Below are positions 1-8,382 of a stretch of DNA of 36,675 bases, in pieces. The position numbers were made by a program, and so were the translations under genes. The DNA lies in the NCBI GenBank assembly GCA_046761005.1, contig JBHIFI010000015.1, positions 1 through 36,675 of the forward strand, read 5' to 3'. Under the pieces are notes generated by a model, which was given only the letters and a program-made list of their open reading frames with translations, did no database searches and had not been told where the DNA came from. The stretch's first letter is position 1; every line of letters begins with the position of its first letter. This DNA comes from JAGMCJ01 sp046761005. Its GTDB lineage: Archaea > Thermoplasmatota > Thermoplasmata > RBG-16-68-12 > JAGMCJ01.

Positions 1-150
1 ATAAGGGCTGAAAGCATCTAAGCTCGAAGCCGCCCTCAAAACAAGGCACCTTATGACACTCGTAAATGACGAGTTTGATAGAACCGGGGTGTAAGTTGGA
101 AGCTTCGGCGACCAGTTCAGCCCGCGGTTACTAACAGTCATAACCGCTAT
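1..150 (+). rRNA. 23S ribosomal RNA, 3' end (partial)
   Basis: The stretch GCTGAAAGCATCTAAG at 8-23 is the highly conserved domain VI segment near the 3' end of large-subunit rRNA. It is followed by archaeal-style terminal sequence (GACGAGTTTGATAGAACCGG, later TTCAGCCCGCGG and ACTAACAG). The 5' part lies outside the window. The exact 3' end is not visible; I place it near 150, after a 7-bp inverted repeat GCGGTTA (124-130) / TAACCGC (141-147). No 5S rRNA or tRNA is recognisable between here and the first protein gene. This agrees with the unlinked rRNA genes known in Thermoplasmata. Confidence 0.93.
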
Positions 151-359
151 TTGGCTGATTCGGCCGAGCAGTTTCGGCTTTGCCGTCACACAGGTTGCGT
201 ATGGCCTTCCTCTTTTCGTTGTTCTTCTGGATTAAGAAGCGATTTTCCATCCGAGGTCCTCCATTCTTGGGCGGTTCATTGTGTAGATGTAGCTTTTTCC
301 CTGTTTTTCGCACACCTCCCCTCTTCAGTGTTTAATATCATTTGAGCCTGGAATCCAAC
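151..359. other. Intergenic region between 23S rRNA and XPF-type nuclease gene
   Basis: About 210 bases with no supported gene. I looked for a 5S rRNA and a tRNA and saw neither. A TATA-like box (TTTAATATC, 331-339) lies about 25 bp before the ATG at 360 and probably drives a leaderless transcript of the nuclease gene. Short ORFs on both strands here have no recognisable content. Confidence 0.5.
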
Positions 360-1034
360 ATGGTGAAATTCACGATGGATGTTCACGAACCTCGGACCAT
401 CGCTAGGTTCCTAAAGCGCTTGGATGTCCCTTTTTCTACGAAGAAGATCGCACCAGGCGATTATGTGGTGGGAGAGGTTGGGGTCGAAAGGAAGACGTTA
501 GGCGATTTCTTCAATTCCTTGGTTAGGAAGCGACTCTTCGATCAGGTGTTCAGATTGAGAAGCTGCTATCCGATTCCGCTGATTCTCGTTGAGGGTGATT
601 TGAGCGAGATATGTGTACATAGAAATCCCGCTGCGTTCTGGGGAGCTTTTCTCGCAATGATGATGGACCAGAATATACGCATTCTCTTCTCACCGAGCAA
701 GCTGGAGACGGCGAGGATTCTCAAGGCAATTTGGCGGAGACAGGAAAAGGGGTCCACAAACTACGCTCTGAGGCACAAACCAAAGGTGCTCACTCTGGAA
801 GAAAAGCAATTGTTTGTGGTGCAGGGATTTCCCAATGTTGGTGATACTCTATCAAAGAATCTTTTGGAGAAGTTCGGAAGCGTCAGGAAAGTGATGATGG
901 CAAACAAGGAAGATTTGATGGAGGTTCCCAAAGTCGGAAAGAAAAAAGCGGATGAGATTATCCGTATCCTGGATGAAGAGTACAAGGGATTTCGGACTAC
1001 TCGTACTGATGGACCAATTGACCGCTGGGGATAA
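360..1034 (+). CDS. ERCC4/XPF-type structure-specific nuclease (helicase-less)
   Basis: A 224-residue protein with an N-terminal ERCC4 nuclease domain and C-terminal helix-hairpin-helix repeats. The metal-dependent active site is visible as GDYVVG (33-38) followed by ERKTLGDF (43-50), the GDxnERKx3D signature of XPF, Mus81 and Hef. The tandem HhH region (about 152-205) contains GFPNVGDTLS and VPKVGKKKADEII, which would bind branched or bubble DNA. There is no helicase domain, so it resembles short crenarchaeal XPF rather than full-length euryarchaeal Hef. It probably cleaves flap or fork structures during repair or restart. I chose ATG at 360 because a TATA-like box lies about 25 bp upstream; a TTG at 342 in the same frame would add six residues. 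Its 3' end overlaps the convergent DUF763 gene by 38 bp. Confidence 0.88.
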   Translation: MVKFTMDVHEPRTIARFLKRLDVPFSTKKIAPGDYVVGEVGVERKTLGDFFNSLVRKRLFDQVFRLRSCYPIPLILVEGDLSEICVHRNPAAFWGAFLAMMMDQNIRILFSPSKLETARILKAIWRRQEKGSTNYALRHKPKVLTLEEKQLFVVQGFPNVGDTLSKNLLEKFGSVRKVMMANKEDLMEVPKVGKKKADEIIRILDEEYKGFRTTRTDGPIDRWG

Positions 1035-2121
1035 CCTTTCGCAGTCTTTTCAGTGCTCTGATCTTCTCATTGTCCCCTACTTTTGACTCTTCAATTCCGC
1101 TTCTCAGAATGTATATAGATTCGTCCATGGTTTTCCTGTCTACAGGATATGGAACGCCATCCTTCCCGCCAACGGTAAAGGAAAACTTAACCGGATCCCG
1201 CCAGCTTGGCTCGTCTCCGTATATGAGGTCCGAGATAAGAGCTAGGGCTCTGACCGTGCTTGGCCCAACACCCTTAATAGCTATCATCTCCTCGTAGTCG
1301 TTCGGTTGGAAATCACAGATTGCCTTCACAGCGTTCCAGTTTATCCTCATAGGCATCTGAAGAACTTTCATACTCTCTTCTTCTCCCGTCCATTTTTTCA
1401 GCGATGTCTGACTGCTTGACCTTATGGAGGAAAACAGCCTTTTCAGCCTTCGCGGCCCGTCCTTTGCGATATCAATCGAGGTTTGCTTGCAGTCTCTACT
1501 GAGTCTTGATGTCATATCCAACGTCACCTGCATTCTTCTACCCAGAATAGCATCGTGCGGCTCTTCGAGAATGTCATCAACATGGGCATGGTACCAATGG
1601 TATCTTCTCGCGTAGCCGCTCTCCGGATTCATTCCCTGTTGTATGACTGCCCAGCTTCCCCGCTCGGTGAATACGAAAACGTGATGGTACAACTGATGGT
1701 TGTCCTGGATTGCGGTATTGTCCACCTTCGCTGTCATTTTGCTCCTATAGATCATGTCGTCTATCGTTTGCGACGAAAGGTTCATTTGCTCTCCGAACCG
1801 CTCAATCTGCGCTGGCGTTTGTCTTGAAGCTTTGCCCTTTCCTCCTGCGATGGCAATCCCGAGGTCCTCCTCTTTGAGCGCCTCCTTAAGGGCACCACAA
1901 GTCACGGTGGAAACCCCAGATGAATGCCAATCGAATCCAAGAACGCAAGAGAGCGCTTGGAACCAGAATGGGTCGGATATCCTCTCGAGAAACTCCTCGT
2001 TTCCGAACTCAAGACATATGATCTTCAGTACTCCTCTTGAAAGATCAATCATCCGTGTGAACAGCCATCGAGGTGCTCTTCCAGAATGAAGCGGGAGGTC
2101 TGCAACACCAACCTTTCTCAC
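997..2121 (-). CDS. DUF763 family protein with helix-hairpin-helix motif
   Basis: A 374-residue protein opening with MRKVGVADLPLHSGRAP, the typical start of the DUF763 family of archaea and thermophilic bacteria. The conserved core includes GGKGKASRQTP, YHHVFVFTERGSWAVIQQGM and ARRYHWYHAH. A C-terminal HhH motif, IAIKGVGPSTVRALALI, suggests nucleic-acid contact. No biochemical function is established for the family to my knowledge. The many conserved His, Asp and Trp residues would fit a nuclease or nucleic-acid enzyme, but that is inference. The start is GTG. The gene overlaps the 3' end of the XPF-type nuclease gene on the other strand, so the two may interfere transcriptionally. It is divergent from the PAPS-reductase fusion gene. 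Confidence 0.88.
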   Translation of the reverse strand: MRKVGVADLPLHSGRAPRWLFTRMIDLSRGVLKIICLEFGNEEFLERISDPFWFQALSCVLGFDWHSSGVSTVTCGALKEALKEEDLGIAIAGGKGKASRQTPAQIERFGEQMNLSSQTIDDMIYRSKMTAKVDNTAIQDNHQLYHHVFVFTERGSWAVIQQGMNPESGYARRYHWYHAHVDDILEEPHDAILGRRMQVTLDMTSRLSRDCKQTSIDIAKDGPRRLKRLFSSIRSSSQTSLKKWTGEEESMKVLQMPMRINWNAVKAICDFQPNDYEEMIAIKGVGPSTVRALALISDLIYGDEPSWRDPVKFSFTVGGKDGVPYPVDRKTMDESIYILRSGIEESKVGDNEKIRALKRLRKVIPSGQLVHQYE

Positions 2122-2180
2122 GTTCTATCATAAGGTATGAACCAAGATAAGCCTTTCAGGTGGGGGTGGGTGAAACAGTG

Positions 2181-2190
2181 AAATATTTAT
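2181..2190 (+). promoter_or_regulatory. TATA box of the PAPS-reductase fusion gene
   Basis: AAATATTTAT lies 24-33 bp upstream of the GTG at 2214, the spacing expected for archaeal TBP binding and a leaderless transcript. It lies inside the longest possible reading frame, which argues against the upstream starts at 2160-2178. Confidence 0.6.
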
Positions 2191-2213
2191 TAGTCCCAGC
2201 CCATCCAAACTCC

Positions 2214-4100
2214 GTGCCTGCTGTACGCCTTGGCAAGATGCATCTTCGGTGGTGCATGGAGTGCAATCTCCCTATTCTTGAGCAGAGAAGATGCTGCGCA
2301 TGTGATTCTTCCACTGTGAGCGTTGATGTGACCCCACCAGGAGATGTCAGGCCAGCCTTTGAATCAGACATCCGACTGATCAGAGAAACCATCGACAAGC
2401 AATTTGGTAGAGGTGGCGGGGAATTCCTAATTCCCGATGACAAGATAGTCCTATTGAACGGCGTACCCCATATTGATAGAATGGACGAGGTCATACTGGA
2501 TGGCCGGGTTCTGGGCACGCTGCAATATAACCCAGGAAGCCGCTACAAATTCATTCCGAGGATGGAGGCGGCCCGCAGACTTGCGCCTTCTCTCCAGAAA
2601 TCCTGGATTATTGTCGATGATGGTGCCATTGAGTCCGTCTCTTCTGGAGCAAGCGTGATGGTCTCCGGGATCGTTGATCTGGATTCTGCAATTGAGGCGG
2701 GAGACGAGGTAATTGTGCTCTCCTCGGATAGGAAAGCCATGGCGACAGGTTTTTCGAGAATTGGTGGGTCGCAGATGAAGAAGAACCAACGAGGTGCGGC
2801 AACCAAGACCCGCTGGCATTCGAAGCCCTCTGATGGCCATCCTCTTCCCTCTCGGCAAGACTGGCAACAAGTCCTTGATGCTAACAAGGATGTGTTAGAC
2901 GTGAGGATAGATAGGGCGATTCGTTTCGTGAGGAGAGTCGTGGAGGATGCGGAACTTCCAGTTGCAGTCTCTTTCAGCGGCGGAAAGGACAGTTTAGCCA
3001 CACTCCTCCTTGTTCTTGACTCTGGATATCGCCCTGATATCCTCTTTGTCGATACAGGTCTCGAGTTTCCAGAGACTTTGGATTATGTTTCCCAGACTAT
3101 AGAGGAATTTGACCTCCCCCTCATTTCGGAGTCGGCGGGAGACTCCTTCTGGAAAGGCCTAGAGACTTTCGGTCCCCCCGGAAAGGACTTCAGATGGTGC
3201 TGCAAGACCAGTAAGCTGGGCCCCGCAGCGAGACTCATCTCGAAGAACTACCCAAACGGTGTTCTTTCGTTCATAGGCCAGAGAAGGTACGAATCCATAC
3301 CCAGGTCGACTAAGGGACCGGTTTGGACCAATCCGTGGGTTCCGGGGCAACATGCAGCCTCGCCCATACAGGACTGGACAGCTCTACATGTCTGGCTCTA
3401 CATATTCTCTAAAGGAGTGAGTTTCAATCCATGGTATTCCAAGGGACTGAGCAGAATCGGTTGCTTCCTATGCCCGGCTTCAGACCTCGCTGAGCTGGAC
3501 ATCGTATCCGAGGAATTGCCTCAATACGAGCGTTGGACAAGTTACTTGGAGGATTACGCAAAGAGAAGCAAGAAGGAAAGCGATTGGCTCAATCTTGGCC
3601 TCTGGCGGTGGAGAGTTCCTCCAAAGGGGGTGAGTGAGCTGATTCAATCCGATATCGTTGAGACCAGACCATCTGATCCTCTCAAACTTCAGATTTCCGG
3701 TTCCCACATACCCTGCACCCTTGGAATAAGAACTGAAGGATTCTTCATCGGGGAACTAGACATGAGGAGGGTCTCCAACATGCTCACTATTCTGGGAGAG
3801 GTGGACTATGATCCTGAGGTTGAGGCCGCACAGCTCGAGAGGTTTGTCGTTTTCAAGGAGGGCCTCGTAATAATAAGGGCAGAGACCGAGGAGAAGCTCG
3901 CTTCTCAGGCGAAAGAGCTTGAGCGGGTCATCAAGAAAGCAGAGAATTGTGTTGCATGCGGCGTTTGTCTTGGTCGCTGCGAGAACGATGCAATCGTCAT
4001 CAAGGAGAAGGCATGGATAATCGAAGAGAACTGTGAGCGGTGCAAGAAATGTCTGTATCCATGTTCGGCGGCAGATTTCGAGGGGGAGTTTAGGTTCTGA
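2214..4100 (+). CDS. Zinc-ribbon / PUA / PAPS-reductase-like / ferredoxin fusion protein
   Basis: About 628 residues with four recognisable parts. An N-terminal zinc ribbon has C14 and C17 in RWCMECNLP plus a CCAC cluster. A PUA-like RNA-binding domain follows at roughly 100-190 (LGTLQYNPGSRYKFIPRM). The central adenine-nucleotide alpha-hydrolase domain carries the PP-loop SGGKDS (255-260), WCCKTSKLGP and GCFLCPAS. The C-terminus is a two-cluster ferredoxin starting near C579 (CVACGVCLGRC, then CERCKKCLYPC). PAPS-reductase relatives use ATP or APS/PAPS. The PUA domain hints at RNA modification (thiolation) rather than sulfate assimilation, but this is inference. The frame is open back to 2160; I prefer GTG 2214, giving a start of the form MPAVRLGKMHLRWC. 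The 3' end overlaps convergent trm1 by 11 bp. Confidence 0.85.
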   Translation: MPAVRLGKMHLRWCMECNLPILEQRRCCACDSSTVSVDVTPPGDVRPAFESDIRLIRETIDKQFGRGGGEFLIPDDKIVLLNGVPHIDRMDEVILDGRVLGTLQYNPGSRYKFIPRMEAARRLAPSLQKSWIIVDDGAIESVSSGASVMVSGIVDLDSAIEAGDEVIVLSSDRKAMATGFSRIGGSQMKKNQRGAATKTRWHSKPSDGHPLPSRQDWQQVLDANKDVLDVRIDRAIRFVRRVVEDAELPVAVSFSGGKDSLATLLLVLDSGYRPDILFVDTGLEFPETLDYVSQTIEEFDLPLISESAGDSFWKGLETFGPPGKDFRWCCKTSKLGPAARLISKNYPNGVLSFIGQRRYESIPRSTKGPVWTNPWVPGQHAASPIQDWTALHVWLYIFSKGVSFNPWYSKGLSRIGCFLCPASDLAELDIVSEELPQYERWTSYLEDYAKRSKKESDWLNLGLWRWRVPPKGVSELIQSDIVETRPSDPLKLQISGSHIPCTLGIRTEGFFIGELDMRRVSNMLTILGEVDYDPEVEAAQLERFVVFKEGLVIIRAETEEKLASQAKELERVIKKAENCVACGVCLGRCENDAIVIKEKAWIIEENCERCKKCLYPCSAADFEGEFRF

Positions 4101-5178
4101 GGATTCTTTCTATTGCTCTAGCATCCGCATCCGTTTTGAAGGCGTCTGGTCTGAAGTGGGTTCTGGTTGCGAGGAATCCTCCATCCTTAAGTGCTCCCAT
4201 TATCTGGCTAACCGCTGGCGGCTCAGTAGAGAATTCTCTCGCGATCTCACCCGTTGTGTAGAAGAGGGGAGGAGAGGAAGCCTCTTCCTTCCACAATTGC
4301 AAGAGCTTAGAGACCTTGTGCGGAAAATAGCTCGGTAATCTCAGTGACTCGAGGAATTCTGCGTCCAAAAAGGCCTCAGACCAGAGAGGTCCCGCGATTC
4401 CTGCTTCCGGAAGAAGCCTTCTCTCCAGCGGCTCACCTTTTTCATGGAGATATCCCAGTTTCTCGATGCTTCTGTCGCCTCTTCTTGCTCCTTCGCTGAC
4501 TCGAACGATTGCTCGGAAATAGTGGTCAGTCGAGAAGCATAGTAGCGGGTCAATTCCCCTGTCAAATCTGGCAGCCACTCTTGCGATGTAACCAAGAAGT
4601 ATGCGAAGGCCCAGTTCATGACAGTACTCTGTCTTTCTTGGTCGCGAGCCATACCTCCTTATGCACGCTTTTTTTCTTGCGCCGCAAAGAACTGCTGTAT
4701 CTGTTGCAGTTATCGCAGTAATTCCACCATCAGCTGTCGCGTGAATCGCACCTTCCAAAAATCGAACGGGAGAACCAAAGGGATCCACATCCACAAAGTC
4801 ATATCTCTCTCTCGCAAGAAGGGAGTTCAGATTCTCGCAAGTTGCCGTGCAGTTCTTCACCTTATTCCTTTCGATATTGCGAAGGATGAGATCACAGCAG
4901 ATCCGATTCTTGTCATTCAACGTGATGGCCATTTCACCCTTCGCCTCAAGAGCGATGCGGAGACCAGACACACCTGTCGCTGCAAGACCATCCAGTATCC
5001 TCCTCTTCCCTTCGCTCATTGTACTCTGAACAACCATGACGGATACGTCCCGGTTTGTTCTCATGAGGGGATTATAAAAGGGAAAGCGACTTTTCCTCCC
5101 GGGTCCGTGTAGTCTTTCAACCTTCGGAACTTCAACCCTGGCCAAGCCCTCACTAAGTATCTCAGTTTCAAAGCTCAA
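4090..5178 (-). CDS. trm1: tRNA (guanine-26 N2)-dimethyltransferase Trm1
   Basis: A 362-residue SAM-dependent methyltransferase that makes m2,2G at position 26 of tRNA. Family hallmarks are FYNPLMRTNRD (34-44), the SAM-binding DGLAATGVSG (63-72), the catalytic-loop DVDPFGSP (130-137) and ATDTAVLCGA. The C-terminal part (PSYFPHKVSKLLQLWKEE) is also typical. Length matches archaeal Trm1. It starts with TTG, whose bases overlap the TGA stop of the upstream THEP1 gene (TTGA), so the pair is translationally coupled and cotranscribed. The C-terminus overlaps the convergent ferredoxin-fusion gene by 11 bp. Confidence 0.93.
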   Translation of the reverse strand: MSFETEILSEGLARVEVPKVERLHGPGRKSRFPFYNPLMRTNRDVSVMVVQSTMSEGKRRILDGLAATGVSGLRIALEAKGEMAITLNDKNRICCDLILRNIERNKVKNCTATCENLNSLLARERYDFVDVDPFGSPVRFLEGAIHATADGGITAITATDTAVLCGARKKACIRRYGSRPRKTEYCHELGLRILLGYIARVAARFDRGIDPLLCFSTDHYFRAIVRVSEGARRGDRSIEKLGYLHEKGEPLERRLLPEAGIAGPLWSEAFLDAEFLESLRLPSYFPHKVSKLLQLWKEEASSPPLFYTTGEIAREFSTEPPAVSQIMGALKDGGFLATRTHFRPDAFKTDADARAIERILRT

Positions 5179-5720
5179 AGAATCTCGCCCTTGAGGAGCT
5201 TGACAATCTTGTAGGGTAGCAGGTTCTTGTTCACCGCAGTAACTTCCAAGATCCTGATATCGTCACGTCTTCGAATATCCTGGAGTAGCGGATTTCTCGA
5301 TTTCTTGTGGAGCGTCAGGATGAGAGGCTTATCTGAATCCAGGGCATCCTTGACAGCCCTCACAAAGGGTTCCGACTCGACCTCCATCTTTCCCACTTCA
5401 TCGATGACCACGACTCCTGAACTCGCTGTGGCGGTTCTAATCGCCTCGACACCAATCTCCTCCAGCGCCTCGATGTCCACACCGTATTTTCCTACATGTA
5501 TTCTTGAATCAATATCCTTGTGGGCAAACACTCTCCTCTCTTTGGTCGCCCAATCCATCACGTAGAAGCCCGCTCTCCTCTCATTCTCAATGATGGGCTC
5601 TGTGATCATCCCTCCAACAGAGAAATCATCTGCTTCGAGCATTTCAATGACTTTAAGCAAGGCGTAGGTCTTGCCAGCACCAGGAAGGCCTGTGATGCCG
5701 ACCTTTACGCTTTCGCCCAT
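5175..5720 (-). CDS. THEP1-type nucleoside-triphosphatase
   Basis: A 181-residue P-loop NTPase of the THEP1/NTPCR family. Walker A is GLPGAGKT (11-18); Walker B is VVVIDEVGKMEV; the conserved GGMITEPI and GFYVMDW elements are in place. Family members hydrolyse ATP and GTP with modest rates, and the physiological role is unclear. It shares four bases with trm1 downstream, suggesting a link to RNA metabolism, though that is only context. The ATG start at 5720 is preceded on the minus strand by a TATA-like ATATTTTATAC around 5757-5767. Confidence 0.88.
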   Translation of the reverse strand: MGESVKVGITGLPGAGKTYALLKVIEMLEADDFSVGGMITEPIIENERRAGFYVMDWATKERRVFAHKDIDSRIHVGKYGVDIEALEEIGVEAIRTATASSGVVVIDEVGKMEVESEPFVRAVKDALDSDKPLILTLHKKSRNPLLQDIRRRDDIRILEVTAVNKNLLPYKIVKLLKGEIL

Positions 5721-5797
5721 TTTGAGACCCTATCCTTCTGAGATGTATGCATTCGGAGTATAAAATATTAGTTTTGCATTGGAAATGGGAAAGCGAA

Positions 5798-6559
5798 TTA
5801 GGCTAAGAACACAAGTCCAGCCATTACAAGAAGACCGAGTAGAAATCCTGCGAGTTGAATGGCGGATCTGCCAAGTCGGGTCTCTTTCTGCAATTCTGGA
5901 ATGAGATCTGATCCTGCGATATAGATAAACCCTCCCGCCGTAAAGGGAATCAAAAGCTGAGACAGTCCAGGTAGTTGCCCGCCAATTAGAAGAACTAAGA
6001 CCGCGCCAAGGATGGCAACAGAAGCGCATAGGAAGTTGAACTTGAGCGCCCTGGCCTTAGTGTACCCTGCGTGTACCAGCACACCGAAATCACCAATCTC
6101 CTGGGGGATCTCATGAAAGATTACCGCGAAGGTCGTGGCTATTCCCAAGGGGACAGATACGAGATAGCTTCCCGCGATTATCATGCCATCGATGAGATTG
6201 TGAAGGCCGTCGCCCACTAGATTTGTGGTTGCAAAAGCCTTGGGGCATTCTCCAATCTCAGCCGCCCCACAATGATGCCAATGAACGAACTTCTCTAGAA
6301 CGAAGAAGATGAGTATGCCAAACAAGATGCCACCTGACATTTCCATTCCGAATGAGCTTTCCTCCGCCGCCTCAGGTAGGAGGTGGATAAAGGCATCACC
6401 AAGCAAAGCTCCCGCCGAAAAGCTCACAAGAATGAGAACTAGCCTTCTCAACCTCTCTTCACTCATCGATATGACAGCCAAACCTATCAGTGAGATGATG
6501 CTGACAAGGAAAACGCTCATGAGGGAGAATATCCATGGAAACGAAGCATCCAGGGACAC
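5798..6559 (-). CDS. ZIP family metal (zinc) transporter
   Basis: A 253-residue membrane protein with about eight hydrophobic segments. It carries the two ZIP metal-site helices: HNLIDGMIIAGSY (TM4) and HEIPQEIGDFGVLVHAG (TM5). A short His-containing loop (KFVHWHHCG) lies between TM3 and TM4. ZIP proteins import Zn2+ or other divalent metals into the cytoplasm; this one resembles the ZupT/GufA-like prokaryotic branch. The first codon is GTG, about 27 bp downstream of a TATA-like AAGTTAAT on the minus strand. A structured RNA candidate (6605-6760) lies just upstream and could be a leader, but the nearer TATA box argues that the gene has its own start. Confidence 0.9.
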   Translation of the reverse strand: MSLDASFPWIFSLMSVFLVSIISLIGLAVISMSEERLRRLVLILVSFSAGALLGDAFIHLLPEAAEESSFGMEMSGGILFGILIFFVLEKFVHWHHCGAAEIGECPKAFATTNLVGDGLHNLIDGMIIAGSYLVSVPLGIATTFAVIFHEIPQEIGDFGVLVHAGYTKARALKFNFLCASVAILGAVLVLLIGGQLPGLSQLLIPFTAGGFIYIAGSDLIPELQKETRLGRSAIQLAGFLLGLLVMAGLVFLA

Positions 6560-6604
6560 AGATTGCAGAGAAGAACAGAACTACATTAACTTTGTCTTTG
6601 TGAA

Positions 6605-6760
6605 CGACTCAAAAAGATATCCAAGTGATGTCGAGCACGTCAAAAACCTCATCACCGTTACAGCCTAAAGGGGGGCGCTGTTCTTGACGGCGTAAAGGAG
6701 GGTTTACGCTTAACGGCCGTGCTCGACACCCGAGTCGGGACAATCTCTTGATTTCCGTCC
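6605..6760 (-). ncRNA. Candidate structured non-coding RNA
   Basis: A non-coding stretch with nested perfect stems. The outer 11-bp stem is TGTCGAGCACG (6629-6639) with CGTGCTCGACA (6718-6728). Inside are a 5-bp hairpin (6660-6664 with 6677-6681) and a 7-bp hairpin GCGTAAA (6690-6696) / TTTACGC (6703-6709) closing a GGAGGG loop as read on plus. I assign the minus strand because a TATA-like CTTAATATG lies at 6783-6791, about 25 bp before a start near 6760, and a T5 run (6611-6615) follows the outer stem. It does not match 5S, SRP, RNase P or tRNA patterns I know. The rest of 6560-6855 shows nothing else. It could instead be a metal-responsive leader of the ZIP gene. Confidence 0.4.
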
Positions 6761-6855
6761 TCTAGTAATTTTTAGTAATCGGCATATTAAGTATTTTGTT
6801 GTGCGTTTCTCTAATTCACATATAAGCTTTGCGGTCCGCTTGAGCACGACCTTGC

Positions 6856-7620
6856 CTAGGCCATATCTTGAGAGACCTGAAGGGACTCTTTTCTCTTGGA
6901 ATAGAGGGGACCGAGAAGAATGTAGATGGCAATCAGGGAAAGGCCGAAAAGGGTGAGGAAGAAGGTGAGAGACTCGGCATATGGGGGCGATGGCAAAGAT
7001 AGCAGTGATGCCGTTACCATTGATAGAATTCCCGCCAGCGCAGGTATGACAAGAACACCTTGGATCTTTGGATATCGAAGACTGGCGAGCATCAAGAGCC
7101 CCGCAACCGTCATTACAGCCAGAACGGAGATCTGAGAACCCAGCTCTAGCGCTATCTCATCTCTCAACAAAACGTAGACCGTCATTACGAGATAAGCCGC
7201 AGCAGGTGTAGGAAGACCTTCGAACTGCGGTTTCCGGAATCCCTCTTCCGCAAATCTTGCCAGTCTTATGAGGCCCATGCAGACGTAGAATGTGGGAATG
7301 GAAACAGCCAAAGCGTTTTCCCAGGAAATCCAAGCAGAACCTCTTGAGATATCATATGTCACCGCATAGACCAATGTAGCCGGAGCAAAGCAGAAGGAGA
7401 CGGAATCAGCAAAGAAGTCCAAGTATTGACCGAGTTGGTGCTTTGTGCCGAACCTTCGGGCGAGGGCACCATCCAACCCATCCAGGAGAATGGCAATAAA
7501 TATGAGAAGACCTGCGAGTGGATATTTCCCATCAGTCACGTAGGTTATGGCCAAGAATCCGAGCAATGCGTTGGCCAAAGTGAAAAAATCTGCCATCGAC
7601 ATTCTTCTAGCTATCCCCAT
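6856..7620 (-). CDS. pssA: CDP-archaeol/CDP-diacylglycerol--serine phosphatidyltransferase (archaetidylserine synthase)
   Basis: A 254-residue CDP-alcohol phosphatidyltransferase. The complete family motif is seen: D47-x2-D50-G51-x2-A54-R55-x8-G64-x3-D68-x3-D72. Several hydrophobic segments follow (about 6-8). In archaea this subclass transfers serine onto CDP-archaeol to give archaetidylserine. The assignment to serine rests on the adjacent decarboxylase gene and on general similarity (FEGLPTPAAAYLVM is typical of PssA). I chose ATG 7620 because an ideal Shine-Dalgarno GGAGGT (plus coordinates 7626-7631) sits 5 nt upstream; the frame is open to 7737. The start overlaps the end of the decarboxylase gene by 14 bp, so the two are coupled. 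Confidence 0.9.
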   Translation of the reverse strand: MGIARRMSMADFFTLANALLGFLAITYVTDGKYPLAGLLIFIAILLDGLDGALARRFGTKHQLGQYLDFFADSVSFCFAPATLVYAVTYDISRGSAWISWENALAVSIPTFYVCMGLIRLARFAEEGFRKPQFEGLPTPAAAYLVMTVYVLLRDEIALELGSQISVLAVMTVAGLLMLASLRYPKIQGVLVIPALAGILSMVTASLLSLPSPPYAESLTFFLTLFGLSLIAIYILLGPLYSKRKESLQVSQDMA

Positions 7621-8224
7621 CGATGACCTCCGCAATCTGGGACTCGCCAGCTCTGACTTTTCGACCCAAGGGCGCGGTAATCCTGCAGCTCTTTGGAAGC
7701 TGCAAATTAACTCTTGACCCGAATCTAATGATTCCAATTCGCTCTCCTTTCCTTAGTGTGTCTCCCACCCTAACGTAAGGCAGTATCCTCCTGGCCATGA
7801 AACCCGTGATCAATGTGATATCGAAGTTTCCCAATCTGGTCGAGATGACTATCTCAACACTCTCATTCGTCTCCGAGACTTCTCTGAAAGCGGGTTGATG
7901 CCTTCCATCTTCACGCTTCACGCTTACTACTTCACCCTGGTGCGGGGCTCTGGTGACATGTACGTTACTGAGACCCATGATGATCGATAATCCCCTTCCT
8001 TCTTTGTCGACAAAAGCGATCTTCCCGTCCGCGGGGGAGACGATGCCGTCACCAACTTCTCTCTCCGGATCTCGAAAGAAGATTGCGGTGAAGATCGTTG
8101 TTAGAAAAAGAAGAGAGGAAATGACATAGCCAATGGTTGATCGGAACCACAGAGAAGCAGACGTAACGATTGCAGCCAAGGCAAGAGGAGAGGCAATCCA
8201 TTTGAAACTCTCCTTGGCAAACAT
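7607..8224 (-). CDS. asd: Archaetidylserine decarboxylase (Psd family, pyruvoyl enzyme)
   Basis: A 205-residue short-form phosphatidylserine decarboxylase homologue. The self-cleavage site is FGSR (168-171); cleavage before S170 would create the pyruvoyl group. Other conserved elements are SPADGKI with D66, GLSNVHVTRAP with H89, and GRHQPAF. Two N-terminal hydrophobic segments (about 10-50) anchor it in the membrane. It converts archaetidylserine to archaetidylethanolamine and is first in a two-gene operon with the synthase. A TATA-like CCTTATTC lies about 27 bp upstream of ATG 8224 on the minus strand. Confidence 0.92.
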   Translation of the reverse strand: MFAKESFKWIASPLALAAIVTSASLWFRSTIGYVISSLLFLTTIFTAIFFRDPEREVGDGIVSPADGKIAFVDKEGRGLSIIMGLSNVHVTRAPHQGEVVSVKREDGRHQPAFREVSETNESVEIVISTRLGNFDITLITGFMARRILPYVRVGDTLRKGERIGIIRFGSRVNLQLPKSCRITAPLGRKVRAGESQIAEVIDGDS

Positions 8225-8382
8225 AGATTCCCTATATCGTGTTCAGAATAAGGAGCTTTTGGGAATCGCTTGCGAATGGCCTTGCCATCAACGACCGTGC
8301 AGTCGCTCCCTCTCGAGATGTAGCGTAGTAGATAGTTTGTGGTCCTGACTACGCAGATACTTCGGCGAGTCGATTCGGGAGG

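Noticed and set aside
150..340. 5S rRNA or tRNA behind the 23S gene
   Set aside because: No cloverleaf or 5S consensus (such as the conserved CCCATCCCGAAC-like loop) is present.
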